This document shows positions 35,221-43,600 of a stretch of 64,000 nucleotides of DNA, piece by piece. Each line of letters begins with the position of its first letter. Position 1 is the stretch's first letter. Origin of the DNA: Marinicella marina (lineage in GTDB: Bacteria > Pseudomonadota > Gammaproteobacteria > Xanthomonadales > Marinicellaceae); assembly GCF_030065545.1 (NCBI RefSeq), contig NZ_JASJNC010000004.1, positions 62,001-126,000 on the forward strand, given 5' to 3'. Both the position numbers and the translations under genes were made by a program. The notes beneath the pieces are model-generated. The model made no database searches. It was not told the DNA's origin and saw only the letters and a list, made by a program, of their open reading frames with translations.

Positions 35221-36249
35221 ATGCTCGAATTTTTCGCCCGCAAAACCCTACAAGCCCTACCCGCTGAACTGGCTCACGATTTAGCCATTCAGGCATTAGG
35301 TTCTCCTTTATCCATTTTCACCAAAACTAAGCAGATTCAAAACCCTGTTGAACTGATGGGCATTAAATTCCCAAACCCAGTTGGTCTGGCTGCAGGTTTT
35401 GATAAAAACGGCGATGCCATCCATGGCCTGAACAAACAAGGTTTTGGTTTTTTAGAAATAGGCACCATCACGCCCAAACCGCAAGCCGGTAACGACAAAC
35501 CGAGGTTATTCAGGTTATCTGCTGATGATGCCATCATCAACCGCATGGGTTTCAACAACAAAGGCATTGATTACTTAGTTAAACAGGTAAAAAAATCAGC
35601 TTACAAAGGAATATTGGGCATCAACATAGGCAAAAACAAAACCACACCCAACGAACAAGCACTGAATGATTATATCCATTGTTTTGAAAAAGCCAGAACA
35701 TGGTGTGATTACATCACGGTCAACATATCCTCTCCAAACACCCCTGATTTACGTGAATTACAAAACGACCAAGCCTTGATCGATTTACTATCAGGCATCA
35801 AAACCAAACAAACAGAATTAGCTGACAAAGATGGGCATTACACACCGGTGGTGGTCAAAATATCACCTGATCAGAATAAAGACCAACTTGAATTCATGGT
35901 CAAACAAATCGTTGAATCAGGCTTTGACGGCATCATTTGCACCAACACCACCATCGACCGGCCTGACAGCTTACAAAGCACTGCTGACGTGACGGCAGAA
36001 ATGGGTGGATTAAGTGGCAAGCCATTGTTGAAAAAATCCAATGAAACCCTACGCCTGGTGAGAAGTTTTGCTGGCAGGGATTTCCCAATTATCGCAGTTG
36101 GTGGTATCATAGATAAGGAAGGCGCCATGGAAAAATTTGCTTTGGGCGCTGATTTGATACAAATTTACACAGGTTTTGTACTCAAGGGTAACCGCCTCAT
36201 CAATGACATTAACAAACAACTGATCAGTGAAAATACTAGAAAACCATAA
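35221..36249 (+). CDS. pyrD: Dihydroorotate dehydrogenase (quinone), class 2
   Basis: A 342-residue FMN enzyme of pyrimidine synthesis that reduces the quinone pool. The N-terminal membrane-binding helix (LEFFARKTLQALPAELAHDLAI) marks class 2. FMN and catalytic motifs are GLAAGFDKNGDAI, GFLEIGTITPKPQ, TVNISSPNTPDLRELQ with the class-2 catalytic Ser, and IIAVGGI with GADLIQIYTGFV. Length matches E. coli PyrD (336). No Shine-Dalgarno precedes the ATG. Its 3' end overlaps murB by 23 bases. Confidence 0.97.
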   Translation: MLEFFARKTLQALPAELAHDLAIQALGSPLSIFTKTKQIQNPVELMGIKFPNPVGLAAGFDKNGDAIHGLNKQGFGFLEIGTITPKPQAGNDKPRLFRLSADDAIINRMGFNNKGIDYLVKQVKKSAYKGILGINIGKNKTTPNEQALNDYIHCFEKARTWCDYITVNISSPNTPDLRELQNDQALIDLLSGIKTKQTELADKDGHYTPVVVKISPDQNKDQLEFMVKQIVESGFDGIICTNTTIDRPDSLQSTADVTAEMGGLSGKPLLKKSNETLRLVRSFAGRDFPIIAVGGIIDKEGAMEKFALGADLIQIYTGFVLKGNRLINDINKQLISENTRKP

Positions 36250-37222
36250 TTTAAAAAAATACAATACCTTGGCCGTTGATTGCAGGTGTGATCAATTTGC
36301 TGAAATCAAATCACTGGCTGATCTAGAGGCTTTACCAAAGGACATAAAAATCACTGAAATGCTGATCATGGGCTGTGGCAGCAACATCCTTTTTACTGAA
36401 GATTTACATCGTTTTGTGGTGCGCTTTAAACCCAGAAAGCACATCACTGTAGTTGATGGTTTGGTGGTCGCTTGGGCAGGCACACCTTGGAATGACTTGG
36501 TCAACTGGGCAGTGGACAAAAACTTAGGGGGCATTGAAAACCTGGCCTTGATTCCAGGTCTGGTTGGCGCTGCACCTTTCCAAAATATTGGTGCTTATGG
36601 TACCGAACTACAAGATTCACTGGTGTGGGTAGAAGTTTATAATTGGCACACTGGCATGTACCACCGTTTAAGCAATGAGGAATGCATGTTCTCATACCGC
36701 CACAGCATCTTTAAATACCATGACCAGCCTTGGATCATCAGCCGCATCGGCCTCGATCTCAGGGCAGACAGTCCCATCAATATCAGTTATACCCCGTTAC
36801 AAGAAAAGTTCATCAACAGCAAAACTCAACCCACATTCAAACAAGTCGCTCAAGCAGTGACAGAAATCAGACAAAGTAAACTGCCTGATCCTTACGAGCT
36901 CCCCAACGCTGGCAGCTTCTTTAAGAATCCTGTGATCGAATCACAAATTGCCAAAAGAATTCAACGCAGGTTCAAAGACTTGCCTTTGTTTAAAAATAAA
37001 CACTCTGACGAAGAAAAAACCAGCGCCGCCTGGCTGTTAGAACAATGTGGATTCAAGGGCCATCGTGAGGGGGATGCTGGTTTTTACGACGAACATGCCC
37101 TCATTTTGGTGAACCACGGTGATGCCAGCGGTCAAGATTTATTGCGCATGACCAAAATGGCCAAGCGTGCCGTCAAAATCAAGTTTGGTATCGAATTAGA
37201 AGAAGAAGTGCGCGTTCTTTGA
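36227..37222 (+). CDS. murB: UDP-N-acetylenolpyruvoylglucosamine reductase
   Basis: A 331-residue FAD enzyme that completes UDP-MurNAc synthesis. Motifs: NLKKYNTLAVD at the start, MGCGSNILF for FAD, GLVGAAPFQNIGAYG, the type-I loop CMFSYRHSIFKYH with the substrate Tyr, PNAGSFFKNPV with the proton-donor Ser, and a final HRGEGDAGFY-like block (HREGDAGFYDEHALILVN). The start is GTG at 36227 inside pyrD; family alignment leaves no later start. Confidence 0.95.
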   Translation: MKILENHNLKKYNTLAVDCRCDQFAEIKSLADLEALPKDIKITEMLIMGCGSNILFTEDLHRFVVRFKPRKHITVVDGLVVAWAGTPWNDLVNWAVDKNLGGIENLALIPGLVGAAPFQNIGAYGTELQDSLVWVEVYNWHTGMYHRLSNEECMFSYRHSIFKYHDQPWIISRIGLDLRADSPINISYTPLQEKFINSKTQPTFKQVAQAVTEIRQSKLPDPYELPNAGSFFKNPVIESQIAKRIQRRFKDLPLFKNKHSDEEKTSAAWLLEQCGFKGHREGDAGFYDEHALILVNHGDASGQDLLRMTKMAKRAVKIKFGIELEEEVRVL

Positions 37223-37346
37223 TGCTTGAACAAGAACTTGATTCAGGTCAAACTTTAGATCTTAACCACACATAATTTACTTTAATTAACACATTCTCGG
37301 TGACATAAATGCTATGCTACGCGGAAATTTAAGACTGGATACAAAC

Positions 37347-37643
37347 ATGAAAAAAACCACCCTATTAATCACATTAATGCTTGCCTCTTTCAATACTTTT
37401 GCTGGTGACATAGAAGCCGGCAAAGCCAAATCTGCCGTTTGCGCTGCCTGCCATGGCCCTGAAGGCATCAGCATGAACCCAATTTGGCCCAACTTAGCTG
37501 GCCAAAAAGAAGCTTACTTGGTTAAACAAATCAAAGCTTTCAAAAGTGGCGAACGCAAAGACCCAAGCATGGCACCTATGGTCGCTAGCTTAACAGATGC
37601 TGATATTGAGAACATTGCTGCCTACTACGCCAGCTTGAAATAA
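37347..37643 (+). CDS. Periplasmic class I cytochrome c (c553/c5-like), copy 1
   Basis: 98 residues from the ATG at 37347 (an upstream in-frame start at 37314 would precede the signal peptide and is rejected). The signal peptide [20 protein letters not shown] is followed by [20 protein letters not shown] with the heme motif CAACH. The probable axial Met is in [27 protein letters not shown]. It is a small soluble electron carrier. It is the first of three related cytochrome genes and is separated from the next two by its own terminator. Confidence 0.92.
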   Translation: MKKTTLLITLMLASFNTFAGDIEAGKAKSAVCAACHGPEGISMNPIWPNLAGQKEAYLVKQIKAFKSGERKDPSMAPMVASLTDADIENIAAYYASLK

Positions 37644-37674
37644 AAAATAAAGCATCAACAAATTAGATTTTGGA

Positions 37675-37699
37675 AGGGTTGCATATGCAGCCCTTTTTT
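37675..37699 (+). terminator. Terminator after cytochrome c copy 1
   Basis: AGGGTTGCAT and ATGCAGCCCT form a 10-bp stem with one G-T pair and almost no loop, followed by six T. It ends about 100 bases before the second cytochrome gene. Confidence 0.8.
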
Positions 37700-37801
37700 G
37701 TGCCTAGATGATTGTTTGTTTTTTGCGTTAATCGACTCATTGGCATTGAGTCCACTGACTTAACTGATTATAATGTGTGCTTTTATTGAATCTGGATTAG
37801 G

Positions 37802-38119
37802 ATGAAAATAATTTCTTTACTGGCTCTGATGCTTTTATCATTCCAAATTGCCGCAGCAGGCAATGCCGAAACAGGCAAAAAAATAGCCTACACATGTTCT
37901 GGCTGTCATGGTATTCCATTTTATCAAAACAGTTACCCCAGCTATCATGTGCCCAGACTCGGTGGCCAAAACGAAGCCTACCTGGTAGCAGCCTTAAAGG
38001 CATACCGTTCTGGTGAAAGATCTCACCCAACCATGCAAGCACAAGCAGGCAGCTTATCTGATCAAGACATGGCTGATATTGCAGCGTTTTTTGCCAGCTA
38101 TAAAAAAGCCAAGGAGTGA
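37802..38119 (+). CDS. Periplasmic class I cytochrome c, copy 2
   Basis: 105 residues: signal peptide MKIISLLALMLLSFQIAAAG, heme motif CSGCH in IAYTCSGCHGIPFYQ, and axial-Met region HPTMQAQAGSLSDQDMADIAAFFASYKKAKE. It shares layout with copies 1 and 3 but has a distinct post-heme loop with FYQNSYPSYHVPRLGGQNEAYL. Two bases separate it from copy 3, so the pair is one transcription unit. Confidence 0.92.
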   Translation: MKIISLLALMLLSFQIAAAGNAETGKKIAYTCSGCHGIPFYQNSYPSYHVPRLGGQNEAYLVAALKAYRSGERSHPTMQAQAGSLSDQDMADIAAFFASYKKAKE

Positions 38120-38121
38120 AC

Positions 38122-38448
38122 ATGAAAAACACACTATTGATGATCCTTTTAACCTTCAGTGCCTTGAGCTTTGCTGGTGATGTTGAAATGGGTAAAGAAA
38201 AAGCAGCTCAAGTATGTACCGCTTGTCACGGCATGGACGGCGTGGGAATTGATGAGACTTATCCAATCTTGGCAGGCCAATATGCCGATTATTTAGAAAA
38301 AGCCTTAAAAGATTACCGTTCAGGTGCGCGAAAGAATGCCATCATGGCCGGTTTCGCAGCCACTTTAACTGATGAAGACATTGCCAATGTATCAGCGTAT
38401 TATGCCCAGTTAGAGAACAACCGCTTAACTGATACTAAATTTAAATAA
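38122..38448 (+). CDS. Periplasmic class I cytochrome c, copy 3
   Basis: 108 residues from ATG at 38122, which follows AAGGAG (38111-38116) at a good distance; a GTG at 38116 lies inside that Shine-Dalgarno and is rejected. Signal peptide MKNTLLMILLTFSALSFAG, heme motif CTACH in AAQVCTACHGMDGVG, and axial-Met region KNAIMAGFAATLTDEDIANVSAYYAQL. Probably arose by duplication with its neighbours and works as an electron shuttle to a terminal oxidase or peroxidase. Confidence 0.92.
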   Translation: MKNTLLMILLTFSALSFAGDVEMGKEKAAQVCTACHGMDGVGIDETYPILAGQYADYLEKALKDYRSGARKNAIMAGFAATLTDEDIANVSAYYAQLENNRLTDTKFK

Positions 38449-38471
38449 ATCAGTCATTTTATTGAAACAAC

Positions 38472-38510
38472 AAAAGCCAAATACTTTAATTAAGTATTTG
38501 GCTTTTTTTT
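38472..38510 (+). terminator. Strong terminator after the cytochrome pair
   Basis: AAAAGCCAAATACTT and AAGTATTTGGCTTTT form a perfect 15-bp stem around TAATT, followed by a T-run. It ends 12 bases before the start of the SDR gene. Confidence 0.9.
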
Positions 38511-38522
38511 GGATTGGAACTT

Positions 38523-39323
38523 ATGAATAATCAAAAATGGGCACTCATCACTGGTGCATCAGCTGGTATTGGTGCCGAATTTGCCCGACAATTGGCCGCC
38601 AAAGGCTGGTCATTGTTGTTGGTGGCCAGGCGAACTGACAAGTTAACAGCGCTGCAAACTGAAGTAACCAATCATAATCAAGTGGAATGCCAGATATTGG
38701 CTGTGGATTTGGCCGAAGTAAACGCCAATCAACTGGTGTTTAATTACTGTCATGAGCAAAAAATCAACATCTCTATGTTGGTCAATAACGCTGGATATGG
38801 AGTACCAGGCGATTTTGATGCAGTTGATTGGACAACCCACCAAGCCATGTTACAAGTCATGCTCATTTCATTGGTAGAACTGAGTCATTTGTTTTACCCG
38901 AACATGAAAAAAGAAAAACAAGGGTTTATTATTAATGTCGCATCCCTGGCAGGACTGACACCTCCAACTGCAGGTCATACCCTTTATGGTGCACTAAAAT
39001 CCTTTGTGATTAAATTCAGTCACTCCCTGCATTTAGAGGCCAAGGAACATGGCGTGCATGTATCTGCCCTTTGTCCTGGATTTACCTACACTGAATTCCA
39101 TGACGTCAACGGTACCCGCAGCATGGTCAGTCAAATGTCAAAAAAATTATGGATGACGGCATCTGATGTTGTCTCTCAAGGCATACAAGCTGTAGAAAAA
39201 AACCAAGCAGTCTATATCAATGGCAGACGCAATCGAATGATTGCAGGTTTGTGCAAATACCTACCAGAGGGGGTCGTTAGATTCCTCATGAAAGGCAGTG
39301 TGGCTAAATTCAGAAAAAGATAA
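38523..39323 (+). CDS. Short-chain dehydrogenase/reductase
   Basis: About 266 residues, classical SDR. The cofactor motif TGASAGIGAEFARQLAAKGW is at residues 10-30, LVNNAGYG near 90, the catalytic Ser in INVASLAG and the Tyr-Lys pair in YGALKSFVI. The RRTDKLTAL stretch after the second strand suggests NADPH preference. Substrate is unknown. The ATG at 38523 follows closely on the upstream terminator, so its promoter must overlap that hairpin or the gene relies on leakage through it. Confidence 0.9.
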   Translation: MNNQKWALITGASAGIGAEFARQLAAKGWSLLLVARRTDKLTALQTEVTNHNQVECQILAVDLAEVNANQLVFNYCHEQKINISMLVNNAGYGVPGDFDAVDWTTHQAMLQVMLISLVELSHLFYPNMKKEKQGFIINVASLAGLTPPTAGHTLYGALKSFVIKFSHSLHLEAKEHGVHVSALCPGFTYTEFHDVNGTRSMVSQMSKKLWMTASDVVSQGIQAVEKNQAVYINGRRNRMIAGLCKYLPEGVVRFLMKGSVAKFRKR

Positions 39324-39350
39324 ATACTGATTTCCACCGGCACCAACAAA

Positions 39351-39866
39351 TCAGCCAAAAAGTCTGGTCCAAAAACTTTTTTTCTTGTTTGGTGCTTGCA
39401 CCTTAGATGAGTAATTTTGATCAGGTTTTGAGGTTTTATCATCTGTTGTGGTGAATAGATTGAGCAGCTCCTCAATCATGTAATCATCGAATTCATAGGG
39501 GTTGAATTCATCCATACCAAATTTTTTCAATAATCCAGCCACCCTGTCTTTGGTTGCTACGTACTTCATAGACCAATCTGAAAATTGGCGTTTATAAACA
39601 CGTTTAACGGACAGTGTCTCTATGTCTTTGTGTCTGGGGTCAGTAGATATTTTTTGATACAGGGCATTGACCACGTCTTGTTCGCCCTCCAAACATTGGA
39701 AGAAAATATCATTGCTGAAATAAAGCACGCCTCCAACTTCTAGTTTGGGGTTGTTTTTCCTTGACTGCATCAGTATTCTTCCCACATCTATAGGTATTTC
39801 CGTACCTGCCTGATGTATTGGGTTGGTGGTGGTACTGACATAAACCATGCGTAATAAATGACTCAT
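39351..39866 (-). CDS. BLUF-domain blue-light sensor with short basic C-terminal tail
   Basis: A 171-residue protein. The BLUF domain (residues 1-95) shows the flavin-proximal Tyr in LLRMVYVSTT, Asn in MQSRKNNPKLEVGGVLYFS, the switch Gln in DIFFQCLEGEQDVV, and ISTDPRHKDI. BLUF proteins bind FAD and report blue light by hydrogen-bond switching. The C-terminal 70 residues hold no output enzyme and end in a basic aromatic tail (NKKKSFWTRLFG), which could bind membrane or a partner, so signalling is probably by protein-protein contact. Confidence 0.9.
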   Translation of the reverse strand: MSHLLRMVYVSTTTNPIHQAGTEIPIDVGRILMQSRKNNPKLEVGGVLYFSNDIFFQCLEGEQDVVNALYQKISTDPRHKDIETLSVKRVYKRQFSDWSMKYVATKDRVAGLLKKFGMDEFNPYEFDDYMIEELLNLFTTTDDKTSKPDQNYSSKVQAPNKKKSFWTRLFG

Positions 39867-39976
39867 AAGTGCTCTGTTGGACTGATAATTTAATCCAATT
39901 ATATTAAGTAATCATTTGTCGAGGCTGAGTGATTTTAGATGGGGATTTGCGTGAATGTATCACCTTGTAAAATAAT

Positions 39977-40005
39977 TAAAAAAAAGGGCGCCTGTGGCGC
40001 CCTTT
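39977..40005 (-). terminator. Terminator of the azurin gene
   Basis: AAAGGGCGCC (39983-39992) and GGCGCCCTTT (39996-40005) form a perfect 10-bp stem with a 3-base loop; on the minus strand a T-run follows immediately. It lies about 22 bases after the azurin stop. Confidence 0.88.
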
Positions 40006-40027
40006 GTCTACCAATTAATGGCAATGT

Positions 40028-40468
40028 TTAAATTAACTTAAATGTACCTTTCATGATGGCCCAGTGCCCAGGAAATGAACAAAAGAAAGTATACTCACCA
40101 TCCTTACTCAGACCTTTGGTCGAAAATGTCACTGAAGTTGATTCACCACCACCAATCACTTTACTATAGGCTAAAACACGTGCATCGCCTGGTGGTACAT
40201 ACTGATTATCCAAACCAGCTGACATGCCCGCAGTGGCTACTGCTTGAAAGTCTGCGGTTTTGGTTAATACCCAGTTATGCCCCATCACATTGGCTGCTAA
40301 TTGACCGGTGTGGTTCAATGTAACTGTGACTTCTTCACAACTGGCAGGTGCGCTCATTTCTGTCTTATCAAAACGCATCTGATCAGTACTGTTGACCACC
40401 AGTTCACATTCATTGGCCCATGCAAATGTGCTGGCCAGCAATAAAATAAAGGTTGTTGCTTTTTTCAT
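40028..40468 (-). CDS. azu: Azurin (blue copper electron carrier)
   Basis: A 146-residue periplasmic cupredoxin with signal peptide MKKATTFILLLASTFAWA and mature start NECELVVNSTDQMRFDK. Copper ligands: His in NVMGHNWVL, then Cys, His and Met in TFFCSFPGHWAIMKGTFKL. The disulfide partner cysteines (ECEL and SCEEV) are present. Azurin shuttles electrons to oxidases, nitrite reductase or peroxidase. It has its own terminator and lies close to three cytochromes c. Confidence 0.97.
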   Translation of the reverse strand: MKKATTFILLLASTFAWANECELVVNSTDQMRFDKTEMSAPASCEEVTVTLNHTGQLAANVMGHNWVLTKTADFQAVATAGMSAGLDNQYVPPGDARVLAYSKVIGGGESTSVTFSTKGLSKDGEYTFFCSFPGHWAIMKGTFKLI

Positions 40469-40607
40469 AGTTTTCTCTTTTGTGGGATTGGCTGTAATCC
40501 TACAAAAAGCACCATCAAATTCATGTAAAAAAACAGTGATTTCATGCCATTATTTGATCTAAAAGTAGCCAACGAAATAACCGTCCAAATTAAATGGTTT
40601 TTCTGTT

Positions 40608-40672
40608 AAGGGAGAAATTTTATGGCAGTGAATTGGGTCGCAGCACACAACCCCATTCATAAAGAGCTGTAA
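40608..40672 (+). other. Possible 16-residue peptide reading frame with strong Shine-Dalgarno
   Basis: AAGGGAG (40608-40614) is followed after 7 bases by ATG at 40622 and a frame MAVNWVAAHNPIHKEL ending TAA at 40672, 6 bases before the end of the convergent gdh gene. It lies in the 209-base gap between azurin and gdh. It may be a leader-type micro-ORF, a gene remnant or chance. Confidence 0.25.
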
Positions 40673-40677
40673 CACCT

Positions 40678-43600
40678 TCACTTAGTGGCATTCACCAATT
40701 GGCTCAAAGAATTAATTGCCACCATGATGGTCGGATAATCAACGTTCTTCTCATGCTTGATGGACATCATCATGTCTTTGACGTTTTTAACTTTATGCCC
40801 AAAATCTTCTGACCATGTTTGTAACGCGGCATCACTGTTTTTGCCATAACGTTTGATCAACGAAGCCGTGAGTTCGGCATGATAGGCAGTCAGATCGTCA
40901 CGCAAACCTCCTCGGGCATGAACATGCCATTGATTATTGACTTTTAATTTCTCAATCATGTTTTGTAACCAAATCAAGTTGAGCATCTTGCCAACAGGGA
41001 AATACATGTCCGCAGCATTTTTAACCGTAACCTTTTGTTCATTGGCCACTTTTACCACATCCAGTGCTGCGCTTAAGTAAGGTAGAGCTGCGATGTCTCG
41101 AGCCAAGGCCTCTGAAAAGCCTTGTTTGCTGATGGCGTTGATGACACGGTTCATGGCTGCCTGATCAACATCCGAAATGTATTTGCTGAATTCTTTGCGG
41201 AACTGATTGACCCCTTTATTCAACGCATTGATTTGTTTTTGAATATCCAAACCATGACCTAAATTATTCAAAACCCAGCGAATGGTTTGTCGCGCAAATT
41301 GCCAAATTGAGACAAAACTCTCAATCTGCTTTGAAACTTCAACTTGTCCATCATGAGCCTCAATGTCATGCCATAAATCATCCAGTTTAAACAGCTCAAC
41401 AACTATGTAAAAAGCCTTACATATGGCACCAACCCCTGCGCCAGTATCTTCCTGCATGCGCATCACAAAAGTAGCACCCATTCGATCAATGACCTGACTG
41501 GTCATAATGGTACCTATGATTTCTCGTTTCAATCGATGATTATCTAAATATTTGGCATCCACTTTTTGTAATTTTGAAGGGAAATAATTCACCATCAAAC
41601 GATTTAACCAAGGATCATTCAAGACTTTTGATTGCATCACCTGTTCGTACATGTCTAATTTCGAATAAGACAACAGGACACACAACTCAGGACGCGACAA
41701 CCCGTCATTATTTTTTCGTCGACGCTCCAATTCTGAATCGCTGGGTAAAAATTCAATGTCTCGGTCCAACAGCCCTTTACTTTCCAATAAGCGTATCAAA
41801 TGTGCTTTGGCCCCTACCCGCTTGGCACTGAGGTGCTCCATAAAACTCAATGTCTGGGTTTGCATGTAATTATTTTTTAACACCAAATCACTGACATTCT
41901 CAGTCATTGAAGCCAATAACTTATTGCGAGACTTCACATCATATTTACCATCTTCCATCATCGCTTTAAGCAATATTTTGATGTTAACTTCATGGTCGGA
42001 ACAATCGACGCCAGCTGAATTATCAATAAAATCAGTATTGACCTTACCGCCATTTTTGGCATACTCAATGCGACCTTTTTGCGTTAAACCAAGGTTACCA
42101 CCCTCGCCAACGACCTTACACCGCAATTGCTTACCATCAACCCTCAAAGCATTGTTGGCACTGTCACCGGCATCTGCGTGGGTTTCATCTGAGGCTTTGA
42201 CATAGGTTCCAATGCCCCCGTTCCAAATCAAATCTATTTCAGATAACAACAGGCGTTTGATTAAATCTTGTGGTGCCAGTTCATCTTCTTTAATACGTAA
42301 CCAAGCTTTTACTTCAGGTGAGATCGGAATGGCCTTATCAAACCTTGAGTAAATACCACCGCCTTTTGAAATTAACTCTTGGTTGTAGTCTTCCCAACTG
42401 GATCGAGGTAGTTTAAATAAACGCTCGCGTTCCTGCCAAGAGCTGGCAGAATCAGGGTTGGGGTCAAGGAAGATGTGTAGGTGATTGAATGCCGCTTTGA
42501 GACAAATGTGTTTAGACAATAACATGCCATTGCCAAAAACATCCCCCATCATGTCGCCAATACCAACCACAGAAAAATCTTCACGCTGACAATCCACACC
42601 CAGTTCCCTGAAATGTCGCTTAACTGACTCCCAAGCACCTTTGGCTGTGATACCCATGCCTTTGTGGTCATAACCAGCAGAACCACCTGATGCGAACGCA
42701 TCACCCAGCCAAAACCCCCTTTCTTCAGAAATACCATTGGCTATGTCTGAGAAAGTGGCCGTACCTTTATCAGCAGCAACCACCAGATAAGGATCATCCT
42801 CGTCATGTCTAACCACATTTTTAGGTGCAATGATACGTTTTCCTTTGATGTTATCGGTGATGTCGAGCATGCTACCAATAAAAATCTTATAACAACTGAT
42901 GACCTCAGCCATGACCTCTTCGCGTGAACCATTGGGCAGATTTTTTACCACAAATCCACCTTTTGAGCCCACCGGTACGATGATGGAGTTTTTTACATTT
43001 TGGGCTTTCATCAAACCCAATACTTCAGTTCGGAAATCTTCATACCTGTCAGACCAGCGCAATCCACCGCGCGCCACTTTGCCCATGCGTAAATGGATGG
43101 CTTCAACCCTGGGGGAGTAAACAAATATTTCTCTGAAAGGCACAGGTTTTGGTAGAAAGTCCAAAGCCGCTGAATCGACCTTGATACTGATGGCAGGTCT
43201 GAATTGGCCGTCACTGTCAGTCTGGTAATAATTGGTACGCAAGATGGCACCAATGGTGTCGACCATGTGTCTGATTATTCTGTCTTCATCTTGAGACTTA
43301 ACAGAATTTAATAACGCATTGATTACTTTAGTTATTTTCTCTGACATTAAGCCGCGAGAGAATTTACGACTGCGAATGTATTTATCGACACAATCTTGTT
43401 GGTACTGATTCAGTTCAACATTTAAATGCTGACATTGAATCACAAATTTCTTACCAAATGCATCCAAATAGCTTCTGGCTTCTTTGGCTTCAACATGGTC
43501 CAACTTAGGCAAAAACTTGACAGTGAACAATTCCACGATCCAACGAGAAATGTGCGAGTTTTGTATCATCGCTTTTTCTATGTAGTCTTTGCTGTAAGGC

